From Salinibacterium sp. (lineage in GTDB: Bacteria; Actinomycetota; Actinomycetes; Actinomycetales; Microbacteriaceae): 64,000 nucleotides of DNA. The position numbers were made by a program, and so were the translations under genes. The notes under the pieces were generated by a model. The model ran no database searches. It was not told the origin of the DNA and was given only the letters and a program-made list of their open reading frames with translations. Below are positions 8,463 to 17,323 of the stretch, piece after piece. Location: the NCBI GenBank assembly GCA_025351795.1, contig JANXVG010000026.1, forward strand, positions 34,999 to 98,998, written 5' to 3'. Within the stretch, counting starts at the first letter, position 1; each line of letters opens with the position of its first letter.

Positions 8463-9902
8463 ATGCATTTCTATGAGACCGACCAGCAACACGAACTTAC
8501 CTATTCCGACGTGTTTCTCGTTCCGAGCCGGTCGGCTGTGGTCTCGAGGCTCGATGTCTCGCTCGCGCCGGACGACGGCACCGGCGCGACGATTCCGATT
8601 GTCTCGGCGAACATGAACTCGGTGACCGGTCCGCGCATTGCGGCGGCTCTTGCGCGGCGCGGCGCCCTCGGCGTATTGCCACAAGACATGCATCTGCAAG
8701 ATCTGGATGCCGCTATCCGCTGGGTCAAAGAACAGCCCGTCGCTTTCGACACGGCCGTCACGCTCCGCAGTGATGAGACTGTCGCGAGCGCCTTGGCAAC
8801 CATGCCGGCAGCGTCAGGTCACGGCGTGATCGTGGTCGGCCCAGACGGCGAATACCTCGGCGCGCTCCCCGCACCGCGACTCGCAACGGCACTCGCCGAC
8901 GCGCGGCTCGGCGACCTCATCCATGGCGCAGCAACTGCCATCGACGCAGACGACGTCGATTCGGCGCGTGCCGCGTTCGATCTCATGGTGGCCGCTGGCC
9001 TCGAGTTCGCCCCGGTGCTGCACCACGGGGCGGTAATCGGCACGCTGAGCCGAACGAGTGCGCTGCGCTCCACGATCTACCACCCGGCACTTGATTCATC
9101 GGGCCGTCTCCGCGTCGCGGCCGCCGTTGGCATCAACGGAGATGTCGCTGCGAAGGCGCGAGCGCTTGTCGCAGCCGGTGTCGATGTTCTCGTGATCGAC
9201 ACCGCACACGGCCATCAGGATGGCATGCTGCGCGCCATCGAAGCCGTGGCGGCTCTCGGCCTCACTATTCCGATCGTGGCGGGCAACGTCGTTACGGCCG
9301 ACGCTGTGCGAGATCTCGTTGGAGCCGGTGCGACCATCGTCAAGGTGGGCGTGGGGCCGGGCGCAATGTGCACGACGCGCATGATGACCGCTGTTGGGCG
9401 CCCGCAGTTCTCCGCGGTGCTTGAGACATCAGCGGCTGCCGCAGAGTTGGGCGCGCACGTGTGGGCGGATGGCGGAGTGCGCTACCCGCGCGACGTGGCG
9501 CTGGCGCTGGCGGCTGGTGCGGCATCCGTGATGGTCGGTTCGTGGTTCGCGGGCACGATCGAGTCGCCGGGCACCCTGCGAGCGGATGAGAATGGTCGCC
9601 TCTACAAAGAGAGTTGGGGCATGGCGTCGACCAGGGCTGTGCGGGAGCGCTTCGATCGCTTGGGCGCATACGAGCTTGCTCGCAAGACACTCTTCGCTGA
9701 GGGTATCTCGAGCTCGCGCATCTACCTCGACCCACTGCGACCCAGCGTCGAAGACCTGCTCGACATGATCACGTCTGGGGTGCGCAGCTCGTTCACCTAT
9801 GCGGGGGCGACGAACCTCGCCGAATTCCGTGAGCGCGCACTCGTCGGCGTTCAGTCGGCGGCCGGGTACGAGGAAGGAAAGGCGCTGCCGGTCAGTTGGT
9901 AG
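8463..9902 (+). CDS. guaB1: GuaB1 family IMPDH-like enzyme, probable GMP reductase
   Basis: The 479-residue protein has the IMPDH/GMPR TIM barrel with an inserted CBS pair. The catalytic loop is visible as GVGPGAMCTTRMMTAVG, and the phosphate-binding part as WADGGVRYPRDVALAL. This actinobacterial branch has been annotated as IMP dehydrogenase, but the mycobacterial GuaB1 was shown to be a GMP reductase with a CBS domain. I therefore expect GMP to IMP conversion in purine salvage. ATG 8463 gives MHFYETDQQH and the normal family length. The frame stays open further upstream, but that part overlaps the divergent kgd start region. Confidence 0.92.
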   Translation: MHFYETDQQHELTYSDVFLVPSRSAVVSRLDVSLAPDDGTGATIPIVSANMNSVTGPRIAAALARRGALGVLPQDMHLQDLDAAIRWVKEQPVAFDTAVTLRSDETVASALATMPAASGHGVIVVGPDGEYLGALPAPRLATALADARLGDLIHGAATAIDADDVDSARAAFDLMVAAGLEFAPVLHHGAVIGTLSRTSALRSTIYHPALDSSGRLRVAAAVGINGDVAAKARALVAAGVDVLVIDTAHGHQDGMLRAIEAVAALGLTIPIVAGNVVTADAVRDLVGAGATIVKVGVGPGAMCTTRMMTAVGRPQFSAVLETSAAAAELGAHVWADGGVRYPRDVALALAAGAASVMVGSWFAGTIESPGTLRADENGRLYKESWGMASTRAVRERFDRLGAYELARKTLFAEGISSSRIYLDPLRPSVEDLLDMITSGVRSSFTYAGATNLAEFRERALVGVQSAAGYEEGKALPVSW

Positions 9903-10023
9903 CCCGGTAGACTTGTCCGGATCATGGACGACCCTCCAGGCAGGCCTTGTTGTCGCCTAAGACCGACGTGGCAGGCTACGGCGGTGCTGAATTTCTGCAC
10001 AATTCCCGGGAGCTTTAGCGCGC

Positions 10024-11352
10024 ATGTCTGAGCTCGTGATGCTCGGCATCGGCCTTGTTCTGATCGTCGGCACCGGGCTCTTCGTGGCATCAGAGTTCGC
10101 GCTTGTCAACCTCGATCGCTCTGATCTTGAAGTTCGACAATCGCGCGGTGAGAAGCGCTTGAGTCCAGCGATTAGCGCGCTCAAACGCACGTCGACACAC
10201 CTGTCGAGCGCGCAACTCGGCATCACGCTGACGACACTGCTCACGGGGTACACACTTCAGCCAGCGTTTAGCGCGTTGCTGCGCTGGCCGCTGACCGGTC
10301 TGGGCCTGAGCTCAGCAGCGGTAACGGTAATCGCCTCGATTCTCGCCGTTGCAATTGCGACCCTGCTCTCGATGATCATCGGCGAACTCATCCCCAAGAA
10401 CTTCGCGCTCGCTCTGCCGAGAGAGACCGCGAAGCTGGTGATCCCTTTTCAGATTGGGTTCACAGCCGTGTTTCGCCCCGCGGTGAGCCTCTTGAACGGA
10501 ACGGCGAACGGCATTCTGCGGCTCATTGGAGTCGAACCAAAAGAAGAGTTGTCTGGCGCTCGCTCGGCGGAAGAGCTGGCATCCCTTGTGCGGCGTTCGG
10601 CGCAGGAAGGCAGCCTCGACCACGACACCGCCACCCTGCTTGCCCGTACCCTTGCCTTCGCCAACCACACCGCGCAGGATGTGATGACTCCTCGGCCACG
10701 TCTCGCGAGTCTCGACCGCACTGACACCGCACTCGATGTGATTAACCTCGCGCGGCGCACGGGGTTCTCGCGGTTCCCGGTGCTCGACGACAGCATTGAC
10801 GACGTGGTCGGCATCGTGCACCTCAAGCACGCGGTGGCCGTTCCGCGGGAGAAGCGCGCGGATGTGCCGGTCTCCGCCCTGCAGTCCGAAGCGCTGCGCG
10901 TGCCCGAGACCATGAAACTCGACGTGCTGCTTGCCGAACTGCGCGGTCGTGGATACCAACTCGCCGTCGTCGTCGACGAATACGGCGGAACAGCCGGTGT
11001 CGCGACCTTGGAAGATCTCGTTGAAGAACTCGTCGGCGAAGTGTCAGACGAGCACGATCGCACCAAGGCAGATGTGGTGCGCTCCTCGGCCTGGTTCACT
11101 TTTCCCGGCATCCTGCGCCCGGACGAGTTGCTCGAGCGCACCGGGGTTGCGGTGCCAGAGGATGGCCCGTTCGAAACGGTGGCTGGCTGGTTGATGAGCG
11201 AACTTGGTCGACTACCTGTCGTCGGAGACACGGTTGACGTCGCGACCGGCGTGTTTCGAATCGATCGACTCGACGGCCGCCGGATCGACCGGGTGCGATA
11301 CACACCAGACGCCGAACCGAGCGTCGAGACGGCCGCGGGAGGTGCTCGCTGA
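10024..11352 (+). CDS. CNNM/HlyC-type membrane protein with CBS pair and CorC domain
   Basis: This 442-residue protein has an N-terminal DUF21 membrane domain with several hydrophobic helices (GLVLIVGTGLFVASEFALV and later segments). A CBS pair follows (QDVMTPRPRLASLD to VVVDEYGGTAGVATLEDL), then a C-terminal CorC/HlyC domain to residue 442. Such proteins are linked to Mg2+/Co2+ efflux, although older annotation calls them hemolysins. Its stop overlaps the next gene's ATG by 1 nt, so the two paralogous proteins are cotranslated and may form a heteromer. Confidence 0.93.
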   Translation: MSELVMLGIGLVLIVGTGLFVASEFALVNLDRSDLEVRQSRGEKRLSPAISALKRTSTHLSSAQLGITLTTLLTGYTLQPAFSALLRWPLTGLGLSSAAVTVIASILAVAIATLLSMIIGELIPKNFALALPRETAKLVIPFQIGFTAVFRPAVSLLNGTANGILRLIGVEPKEELSGARSAEELASLVRRSAQEGSLDHDTATLLARTLAFANHTAQDVMTPRPRLASLDRTDTALDVINLARRTGFSRFPVLDDSIDDVVGIVHLKHAVAVPREKRADVPVSALQSEALRVPETMKLDVLLAELRGRGYQLAVVVDEYGGTAGVATLEDLVEELVGEVSDEHDRTKADVVRSSAWFTFPGILRPDELLERTGVAVPEDGPFETVAGWLMSELGRLPVVGDTVDVATGVFRIDRLDGRRIDRVRYTPDAEPSVETAAGGAR

Positions 11353-12386
11353 TGGACGTGTGGGGAATTGCCTGGCTCGGTATCCTGCTGCTGGCGAATG
11401 CATTCTTCGTCGGTGCCGAATTTGCCGTGATTTCGGCCAGACGTTCACAAATTGAGCCGAGAGCCGAGGCGGGATCACGCGCCGCTAAGTCGGCACTCTG
11501 GGCCATGGAGCACGCAACGCTGATGCTCGCGACCAGCCAGTTGGGAATCACGGTGTGTTCGCTGCTGATCTTGAACGTGTCAGAGCCTGCGCTCCACCAC
11601 CTGTTGCAGCTGCCGCTCGCACTCACTGGATGGTCGGAGGAGGTAGTCACGACGATCGCGTTCGTCATCACGCTCGTCATCGTGTCGTTTCTACATGTTG
11701 TTGTGGGCGAGATGGTACCGAAGAACCTCTCATTCTCGGCGCCCGACCGCGCGGCGCTGATCTTGGCGCCGCCACTCGTGTTTCTCGCCACCGTGCTACG
11801 ACCCATCATCGTTGCGCTCAACGCCATCGCCAACGGCGCCCTGCGGCTCTTCGGAGTACAGCCGAAAACCGAAGCCAATAGCGTCTACACTCTCGACGAA
11901 GTGGCAACGATCGTTGCGCAATCCACGAAAGAGGGCGTGCTGCGCGATCACAACGGCGCACTTACCGCCGCGTTTGAGTTCAGCGAGAAGAAGGTGCAGG
12001 ATGTCGCGCTGGGCCTGAAATCGCTCGTCACTCTACCCGAAGCCGCTACGCCGTATGACGTAGAGCGTGCCGTAGCGCACCACGGGTTCTCGCGCTATAT
12101 TCTCGTCAACGACGAGAGTGAACCTACCGGTTACGTGCACCTCAAAGACGTGATCGACCTTGACGAAGACAAGGTCACCGAACCGGTGCCCCCCAAGCGC
12201 ATTCGCCAGCTCATTTCGATCTTTCGCGGGATGGACCTCGAAGACGCGCTCGCGACCATGCGCCGCTCGGGTGTGCATGTGGCGCGGGTCTTCGACGAAT
12301 CCGGAGCGACGAAGGGCGTGCTCTTCCTCGAGGACATCATCGAAGAGCTTGTCGGCGAAGTACAGGACGCCACTCGTCGGTCGTAG
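11352..12386 (+). CDS. CNNM-type membrane protein lacking the CorC domain
   Basis: This 344-residue paralogue of the preceding gene has the DUF21 membrane domain (LGILLLANAFFVGAEFAVIS, then VVVGEMVPKNLSFSAP) and a CBS pair (VHLKDVIDLDEDK to LFLEDIIEELVGEV). It stops where the upstream protein continues into its CorC/HlyC domain. The two genes share a TGATG junction at 11350-11354. A long-plus-short CNNM pair is common in actinobacteria and suggests a two-subunit metal-ion transporter or regulator. No frameshift explains the shorter C-terminus; the end looks natural. Confidence 0.92.
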   Translation: MDVWGIAWLGILLLANAFFVGAEFAVISARRSQIEPRAEAGSRAAKSALWAMEHATLMLATSQLGITVCSLLILNVSEPALHHLLQLPLALTGWSEEVVTTIAFVITLVIVSFLHVVVGEMVPKNLSFSAPDRAALILAPPLVFLATVLRPIIVALNAIANGALRLFGVQPKTEANSVYTLDEVATIVAQSTKEGVLRDHNGALTAAFEFSEKKVQDVALGLKSLVTLPEAATPYDVERAVAHHGFSRYILVNDESEPTGYVHLKDVIDLDEDKVTEPVPPKRIRQLISIFRGMDLEDALATMRRSGVHVARVFDESGATKGVLFLEDIIEELVGEVQDATRRS

Positions 12387-12761
12387 CGGATGCCGTCGCC
12401 CGCTTCGGCCAAGCGCTGTGCGGCCAAGTGTGGTGCGGCGCCAAGCAGTGGCAATGGGTGTGCTCCGGCCTACGGCCTACGGCTGCGGGATACCGCGCTC
12501 GATTCAGGTTCAGAATCTGGGTGGTGGGTGTGTACTCGGCAGACTCCCACTTATCAGGACGCGTCCTGATAAGTGGGAGCTATCTCGGCCCGCACTGACT
12601 TACTGCTGCTGCGCGACTGTTTACCCTCGTACGCCCGATGGCCCGAGGGCCGATGGCCCGACGGCCCGCACCCGCCGACGGTCCCTATGCCGTTCCGGAT
12701 GCCACGGTAACCATCGGGTCGGCCAGCTTGTCGGTACATCCAGTCGCGGTAGTCGCGTGGC
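12387..12761. other. convergent intergenic region, no gene seen
   Basis: This 375-bp gap lies between the end of the CNNM pair and the end of the cre operon. It contains a perfect 36-bp palindrome and, near 12640-12670, short repeats built on GATGGCCCGA. I see no reading frame with a plausible ribosome binding site or protein-like composition. Confidence 0.7.
12544..12579. terminator. 36-bp perfect palindrome between convergent operons
   Basis: Two 18-nt arms, CTCCCACTTATCAGGACG and its exact reverse complement, abut with no spacer. In RNA this forms a long stable hairpin from either strand. It lies midway between a plus-strand and a minus-strand operon end. There is no T-tract after it on either strand, so it would be a bidirectional terminator or mRNA-stabilising element of the T-less kind found in actinobacteria. 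A protein-binding site is the alternative. Confidence 0.7.
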
Positions 12762-14249
12762 CTAATTCCTTATTGCGCGATGCACAGACTGCGGCTTCAA
12801 GTAGGCATGCAACCCTTCCCTGCCGAATTCCACGCCCAAGCCGGAGTTGTTGCGGCCGGCAAAGGGTGCAGCGTGGTTCGAGGCGAAAAAGTTAAGGCCG
12901 ATCGATCCGGTATCCATGCGGGCGGCCAGAGCGAATGCGGCATCCGTGTCTGCAGAAAATACCGTGCCGCCCAGCCCGAAACCGGTGTTGTTGGCGAGCT
13001 CGACGGCCTCGTCCACCGTCGTGTACTTCAGAATTGACAGCACCGGCCCAAAGATTTCTTCCTGCGCAATGCGCATTCCTGGCGTGACGTCAGCGAACAC
13101 GGTGGGTGTGAGGTAGAAGCCACGGTCGAAACCGGATGGAACATCTCCACCAGTGGTGACACGAGCTCCGTCGGCAATCCCCGAGCGGATATAACCGGCC
13201 ACGGACTCCCGCTGAGTGGCGGTTGCGACAGGGCCGAAGACCGTCGTCGGGTTCATCGGGTCACCCAGCGCCGCCGCCTGAACGGTCGCAGTGACCATGT
13301 CTACCAGTTCGCCGTAGCGTTCACGTGGGGCCAGGATGCGGGTAGAGATGTAACACGTTTGACCGGTATTGCGCATGCAGGTGCGAATGAGCACCTTGGA
13401 CATCTCTACCAGGTCAACGTCTGGGAGAACCAGCGCGGATGACTTACCGCCCAGTTCCAGCGTCACCGGCCGTAATAGTTCGCCACACGCAGCGGCAATT
13501 GACCGTCCCACCGGCGTTGAGCCGGTGAACGCCACTTTGTCCACCTGGGGATGCCGCACCAGCGCATCACCGAACGAACCGGGCCCGGTCACCACGTTGA
13601 CCACACCAGGCGGGATCCCCGCTGCGACGACGGCATCCACTATCTGACGCAGCGACAGCGGGGTAGGCGAAGCCGGTTTGATGACCACCGTGCACCCGGC
13701 CATCAGAGCCGGTGCCAGTTTGGCGACCACTAGGTTGATCGGGAAATTCCACGGCGCGATAAGGGCACAGACGCCCACCGGATCCTGACGCACAACGGTT
13801 TCAGCAGATCCGTCAGGGAATCTGCGGATATCCGGGGTCTCCATGTACGGTGCCAGGGAGGCGTAGTAGCGAAATATTGCCGCGGCATTCGACGCGGCGC
13901 GGGAGGTCTCCGCAACAGGAGACCCGTTCTCCCACGTGTTGGTATGTGAGATCGCCTCGGCGCGCTTTTCCACTTCGTCGGCAAGCCGCAGCAGGTAGAC
14001 GGCGCGCGCGGACGGCGCCAAATCGCGCCAGCCGGTGCCCGCGAAGGCGCGACGCGCAGCGGAAACCGCCCGGTCGAGGTCCGCCGCGGAGGCGTGCGGC
14101 ACAGAACCCCAGACATCCTCTGTTGCGGGGTTAGTCACCAGCGTGCGCGCACTGCCATCCGCTTTCACCCATGCGCCGTCAATAAACAGATCATCGGTAT
14201 GGGTATACGGCAACACGGCTGCACCGATACCCATTCGAGCAGCACCCAT
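12762..14249 (-). CDS. aldehyde dehydrogenase of the 4-cresol (cre) operon
   Basis: This 495-residue NAD(P)-dependent aldehyde dehydrogenase has the general-base motif TLELGGKSSALV and the catalytic Cys in NTGQTCYISTRIL. It is the last gene of the cre operon. It probably oxidises 4-hydroxybenzaldehyde, or its phosphorylated form, to the acid that enters pobA. ATG 14249 shares one base with the stop of the preceding hydrolase (TGATG), which sets the start; upstream codons in the frame overlap that gene. By position it would be creC in the J-I-H-G-F-E-D-C order, but I am not sure which letter was published for the aldehyde dehydrogenase, so no symbol is given. Confidence 0.92.
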   Translation of the reverse strand: MGAARMGIGAAVLPYTHTDDLFIDGAWVKADGSARTLVTNPATEDVWGSVPHASAADLDRAVSAARRAFAGTGWRDLAPSARAVYLLRLADEVEKRAEAISHTNTWENGSPVAETSRAASNAAAIFRYYASLAPYMETPDIRRFPDGSAETVVRQDPVGVCALIAPWNFPINLVVAKLAPALMAGCTVVIKPASPTPLSLRQIVDAVVAAGIPPGVVNVVTGPGSFGDALVRHPQVDKVAFTGSTPVGRSIAAACGELLRPVTLELGGKSSALVLPDVDLVEMSKVLIRTCMRNTGQTCYISTRILAPRERYGELVDMVTATVQAAALGDPMNPTTVFGPVATATQRESVAGYIRSGIADGARVTTGGDVPSGFDRGFYLTPTVFADVTPGMRIAQEEIFGPVLSILKYTTVDEAVELANNTGFGLGGTVFSADTDAAFALAARMDTGSIGLNFFASNHAAPFAGRNNSGLGVEFGREGLHAYLKPQSVHRAIRN

Positions 14250-14893
14250 CAGAGCAGCGCCGTCTTCAACAAGGCCTCGGAACGTTCCAGGTCGGCAGTT
14301 GCCATCTGGAATGCTGCCGCGGTAATGAGCTCCGGGACAATTTCCGCGCGCAACCGCCGGCAGTAGACCGCGGGCGTCTGAGCGAACCACCCTGATGCCA
14401 GCGCAATACCGGCCGGAGTAAAGCGCCAGAGTCGGTCTGCGTCACGTACCAGCGAATCCTCAATCGAGTGACTCTGGGCCCGGGTATCGTGCCCGTCGAT
14501 GATGTCCGTGACCCGGCTGATGAACTCCTCGGTGTAGCCGAGGCCGGGGAGTACTTCACGCGCAATCTCACACCCTTTAACCTCGTGTTCGAAACGGATT
14601 TGGGCTTGTCGCCAGTTCGTTCCGAACCCTTCAGAAATAATTTTGGACTCGTCTACGCGCGCCCAGCCGGTGTCATGCAACAGAATCGCCACGCGGACCA
14701 CCAGTCGGTCAGCCTCCGGGTGCGCGTCGCACAGCCGCTCGGCGAAAGCGAAGGAAATAGGAATATGGATGTCATTGCCGCGGGCGCGCATCTCCCGTTC
14801 CACTGATCTCCAGAGCGGATCGAGGTCGTTTGAGGAATCACTGGCCAGGGCAATCGGGGAGGTATCGATGGGATGTTCGGTCTGCAGAGTCAT
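14249..14893 (-). CDS. creD: HD-domain phosphohydrolase, CreD-like
   Basis: This 214-residue protein has HD-superfamily metal-binding features: LLHDTGWARVDE with the HD pair, FEHEVKG, DIIDGHDT and RDADRLW. In the C. glutamicum 4-cresol pathway the CreD phosphohydrolase removes the phosphate from 4-carboxyphenyl phosphate and earlier intermediates, releasing 4-hydroxybenzoate. ATG 14893 is 7 nt after the creE stop, with a purine-rich stretch before it. An in-frame start at 14935 would overlap creE by about 35 nt. It overlaps the downstream aldehyde dehydrogenase start by 1 nt. Function is assigned from fold plus exact operon context. Confidence 0.85.
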   Translation of the reverse strand: MTLQTEHPIDTSPIALASDSSNDLDPLWRSVEREMRARGNDIHIPISFAFAERLCDAHPEADRLVVRVAILLHDTGWARVDESKIISEGFGTNWRQAQIRFEHEVKGCEIAREVLPGLGYTEEFISRVTDIIDGHDTRAQSHSIEDSLVRDADRLWRFTPAGIALASGWFAQTPAVYCRRLRAEIVPELITAAAFQMATADLERSEALLKTALL

Positions 14894-14900
14894 GGCGTTC

Positions 14901-16190
14901 TCACTTTCTGGGTAGCGCCGGGGCAGCGGAAACAAGCTTCTTGAGTGGAATAGACGTATCGGTGGCGACCGCGGCGGGAATCGCCAGGCCGGTGTGGAGC
15001 GCGTTACGCACGGCGATGAAATCCAATGGACTGTTCACGCAGTCGGCGGCAATGATGTCCCCACCTCGGTAGTAGAGCACCGAGAACTTTTCTGTATCAG
15101 GGTCACCGCGGAGCACCACCTGATCGTGCCCACCGGATAGCCCGGCGATCTGGAGCTTGAGATCCGCCTGATCGGACCAAAACCACGGCACCGTCTTGTA
15201 CTCGGCATCCATGCCCAGCAGTGTGGCTGCTGCAACCTTCGCCTGCTCCACGGCATTCTGTACGCTCTCCAACCGCAGTCGCCCCACACCCCAGGATGTG
15301 ATCGAGGGGTTGGGCATATTTGCGCAATCGCCGGCGGCCACGGTGACCCCGTCAGACGCGAGCGCCCGGGAATCCACCACGATGCCATTGTCGACCTCAA
15401 GCCCGAGCTGCTCGGCGAGTTCGATTCGAGGAAGCACGCCGACGCCGATAAGCACCACCTCGGCCGGCAGTACGGTGCCATCGGAAAGTTCGACACCGGT
15501 CACAGTGTCGTGCTTCCCGACAAACCGAACCACCTGGGCGTTGAGGACGACGGTGATGCCGCGGCGACGGTGTGCCTGGAGGTAGAACGCACTGGTCTGT
15601 TCCGAGACAGCGCGACCGACAAGCCGCGGGGCGGCTTCCAGAACGGTGACATTCTTACCGGAGGCTCGGGCGCCCGCTGCGACCTCAAGTCCGATAAACC
15701 CGCCACCGACCACGACGACATTCCTCGCCGTGCGCAACCGTTGCTCGAGGATCGCCGCCTCCGACGCATCTCGCAGATAGCTCACGCCTTCGAGCTCAGA
15801 GCCTTCGAAGGGAATTCGGCGAGGCGTGGCCCCCGTGGTCAGCGCCAGCCGGGAGAACGGGAATCGGCGCCCGGACTCGGCGACAGCCTCACCGCCGGTC
15901 ACGGTGCGGGTGACCGCGACAATCCGCTCCCGGGTGACGAGTTCAATTGTGTGATCCCGATAAAAGTCGTGGGTGCGGAAGGTTAGCGAGTCCGCGGTTA
16001 CCTCGCCCTTGAGGAAGGCTTTGGACAACGGTGGCCGTTGGTAAGGGGCGTGCGGCTCCTCGCCCACCAGAACAATCGGTTCGGTATCACCCAGTTCACG
16101 TAGCGTGGAAGCGACTTGGACTCCGGCCTGGCAGTTGCCAATGATGAGCGTGCCAGCACGCGAGTTCTGCGTTGCGTCAGTCATCACCAC
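14901..16190 (-). CDS. creE: ferredoxin reductase of the P450 system, CreE-like
   Basis: This FAD- and NAD(P)H-binding reductase of 427-429 residues is of the putidaredoxin-reductase type. It has two Rossmann motifs, LIIGNCQAGVQVASTL near the N-terminus and VVVVGGGFIGLEVAAG mid-protein, and the late FAD motif VTVAAGDCANM. It passes electrons from NAD(P)H to the 2Fe-2S ferredoxin encoded just upstream and so to the P450. Possible starts are GTG 16190, GTG 16187 and ATG 16184, packed against the ferredoxin stop, with AGG 4 to 10 nt upstream. The first is given. Note the first Rossmann glycine pattern reads GNCQAG rather than GxGxxG, as in several reductases of this family. Confidence 0.92.
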   Translation of the reverse strand: MVMTDATQNSRAGTLIIGNCQAGVQVASTLRELGDTEPIVLVGEEPHAPYQRPPLSKAFLKGEVTADSLTFRTHDFYRDHTIELVTRERIVAVTRTVTGGEAVAESGRRFPFSRLALTTGATPRRIPFEGSELEGVSYLRDASEAAILEQRLRTARNVVVVGGGFIGLEVAAGARASGKNVTVLEAAPRLVGRAVSEQTSAFYLQAHRRRGITVVLNAQVVRFVGKHDTVTGVELSDGTVLPAEVVLIGVGVLPRIELAEQLGLEVDNGIVVDSRALASDGVTVAAGDCANMPNPSITSWGVGRLRLESVQNAVEQAKVAAATLLGMDAEYKTVPWFWSDQADLKLQIAGLSGGHDQVVLRGDPDTEKFSVLYYRGGDIIAADCVNSPLDFIAVRNALHTGLAIPAAVATDTSIPLKKLVSAAPALPRK

Positions 16191-16510
16191 TACACCTGCG
16201 TTTCCGGGGTCTGCACACGGATGTCCATGTCGTCGTGAAGGATGAGCTGGCAGGAGAGCCGGGAGTTTTCTGCGCGGTCAACCGCGGTGCCGTCTAGCAT
16301 GTCGTTCTCCAGATCTTCCATTGGTGGAAAACTCTCGACGCTGCTAGGACAGACGAAAACGTGACAAGTGGCACAGGAGAGGCTGCCGCCGCACTCGGCC
16401 ACAATCCCGGGAACGCCGTTGCGAACCGCGGTCTCCATGACCGAGTCGCCCGGGTATCCGGTGACGGTGACTTCGCTGCCGTCGGATGCGGTGTAGATGA
16501 CGGAAGGCAT
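16190..16510 (-). CDS. creF: 2Fe-2S ferredoxin of the P450 system, CreF-like
   Basis: This 106-residue ferredoxin is of the adrenodoxin/putidaredoxin type. The cluster ligands are Cys40, Cys46, Cys49 and Cys87, in ECGGSLSCATC and RLSCQL, with the family C-x5-C-x2-C spacing. It carries single electrons between CreE and the P450 CreJ, which together form a class I P450 system. It lies between the SDR and the reductase; its stop abuts the reductase start. All ligands are intact and the length is normal. Confidence 0.94.
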   Translation of the reverse strand: MPSVIYTASDGSEVTVTGYPGDSVMETAVRNGVPGIVAECGGSLSCATCHVFVCPSSVESFPPMEDLENDMLDGTAVDRAENSRLSCQLILHDDMDIRVQTPETQV

Positions 16511-16555
16511 TCTTCAGGTCTCCTCTATATTGCCGGACGGCGTATTCATCGGCGG

Positions 16556-17323
16556 CTAAATGAACTGACGGCCGCCGTCAACCACCAGAGTCTGGCCGGT
16601 GATGTAGTTGCTGCCGGGGCCCGCCAGGAACAGAGCGGCCCCCACAATATCTTCAGGCTCGCTGGCCCGCTTGAGGGCCCCGCGCTCCACGCCGTAGTTC
16701 TCGGCCCCGTCGATCAGTCCGTAGCTGGCTTCGGTGAGGGTGAAACCGGGTGCGATCGCGTTGACGGTGATGTTGCGATCCCCGAGTTCTTTGGCAAGCA
16801 CCCGAGTCAGGGCGATCACTCCGCCCTTAGACGCCACGTAGTGTGCCCACTGGGCCGAGCCACTCATCACGGTGGCAGAAGACAGGTTGATGACCTTCCC
16901 GCCGTCTGGCAGGTAGGTCGAGCAGACTCTGGTGACAAGCCAGGGCCCCTTGAGGTTGACCGCCATCACCCTGTCCCATTCGTCAGGATCAAGCTCGGTG
17001 AACGGGCCCCGTGTGATGGTGGCGTAGATTGCGGCGTTGTTGATGACGACGTCGATGTGTCCGCCACCGAAGGTGGCGGCTGCAGCGGCCATCGCTGCCA
17101 CCGACTCAAGAGAGGTGACGTCGACCGCCAACGCGAGGACGGCACCGCCGCCCCCGCTGATCAGTGCGGCGGTCTTCTGCGCGCCGTCGAGATTGATGTC
17201 GGCGACGACCACCCGGTCGCCCTGGGCTGAGAAGCCTAGAGCGAAGGCACGGCCCAGACCCCCGCCGGCGCCGGTGATCAGCACCGTTCTGGAGGGGCCC
17301 CGGACCGTGCCCGACTCAGGCAT
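16556..17323 (-). CDS. short-chain dehydrogenase of the 4-cresol (cre) operon
   Basis: This 255-residue classical SDR has the nucleotide motif TGAGGGLGRAFALG, the NNAAI segment and the catalytic Ser plus YVASK. It probably oxidises 4-hydroxybenzyl alcohol, free or phosphorylated, to the aldehyde. ATG 17323 overlaps the creH stop by 8 nt (ATGCCTGA), with AAGG 6 nt upstream. A longer frame from 17485 would lie inside creH and encodes a low-complexity Arg/Ser tail, so I reject it. It sits at the G position of the cre order; the published letter for this activity is uncertain to me. Confidence 0.9.
   Translation of the reverse strand: MPESGTVRGPSRTVLITGAGGGLGRAFALGFSAQGDRVVVADINLDGAQKTAALISGGGGAVLALAVDVTSLESVAAMAAAAATFGGGHIDVVINNAAIYATITRGPFTELDPDEWDRVMAVNLKGPWLVTRVCSTYLPDGGKVINLSSATVMSGSAQWAHYVASKGGVIALTRVLAKELGDRNITVNAIAPGFTLTEASYGLIDGAENYGVERGALKRASEPEDIVGAALFLAGPGSNYITGQTLVVDGGRQFI

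Noticed and set aside
12387..12761. Insertion-sequence remnant marking transfer of the cre block
   Set aside because: Apart from the palindrome there are no terminal repeats, target duplications or transposase fragments, and base composition resembles the flanks.
16361..17230. 289-codon plus-strand frame
   Set aside because: Antisense to the ferredoxin and SDR genes of the cre operon; low-complexity Gly/Arg/His composition.
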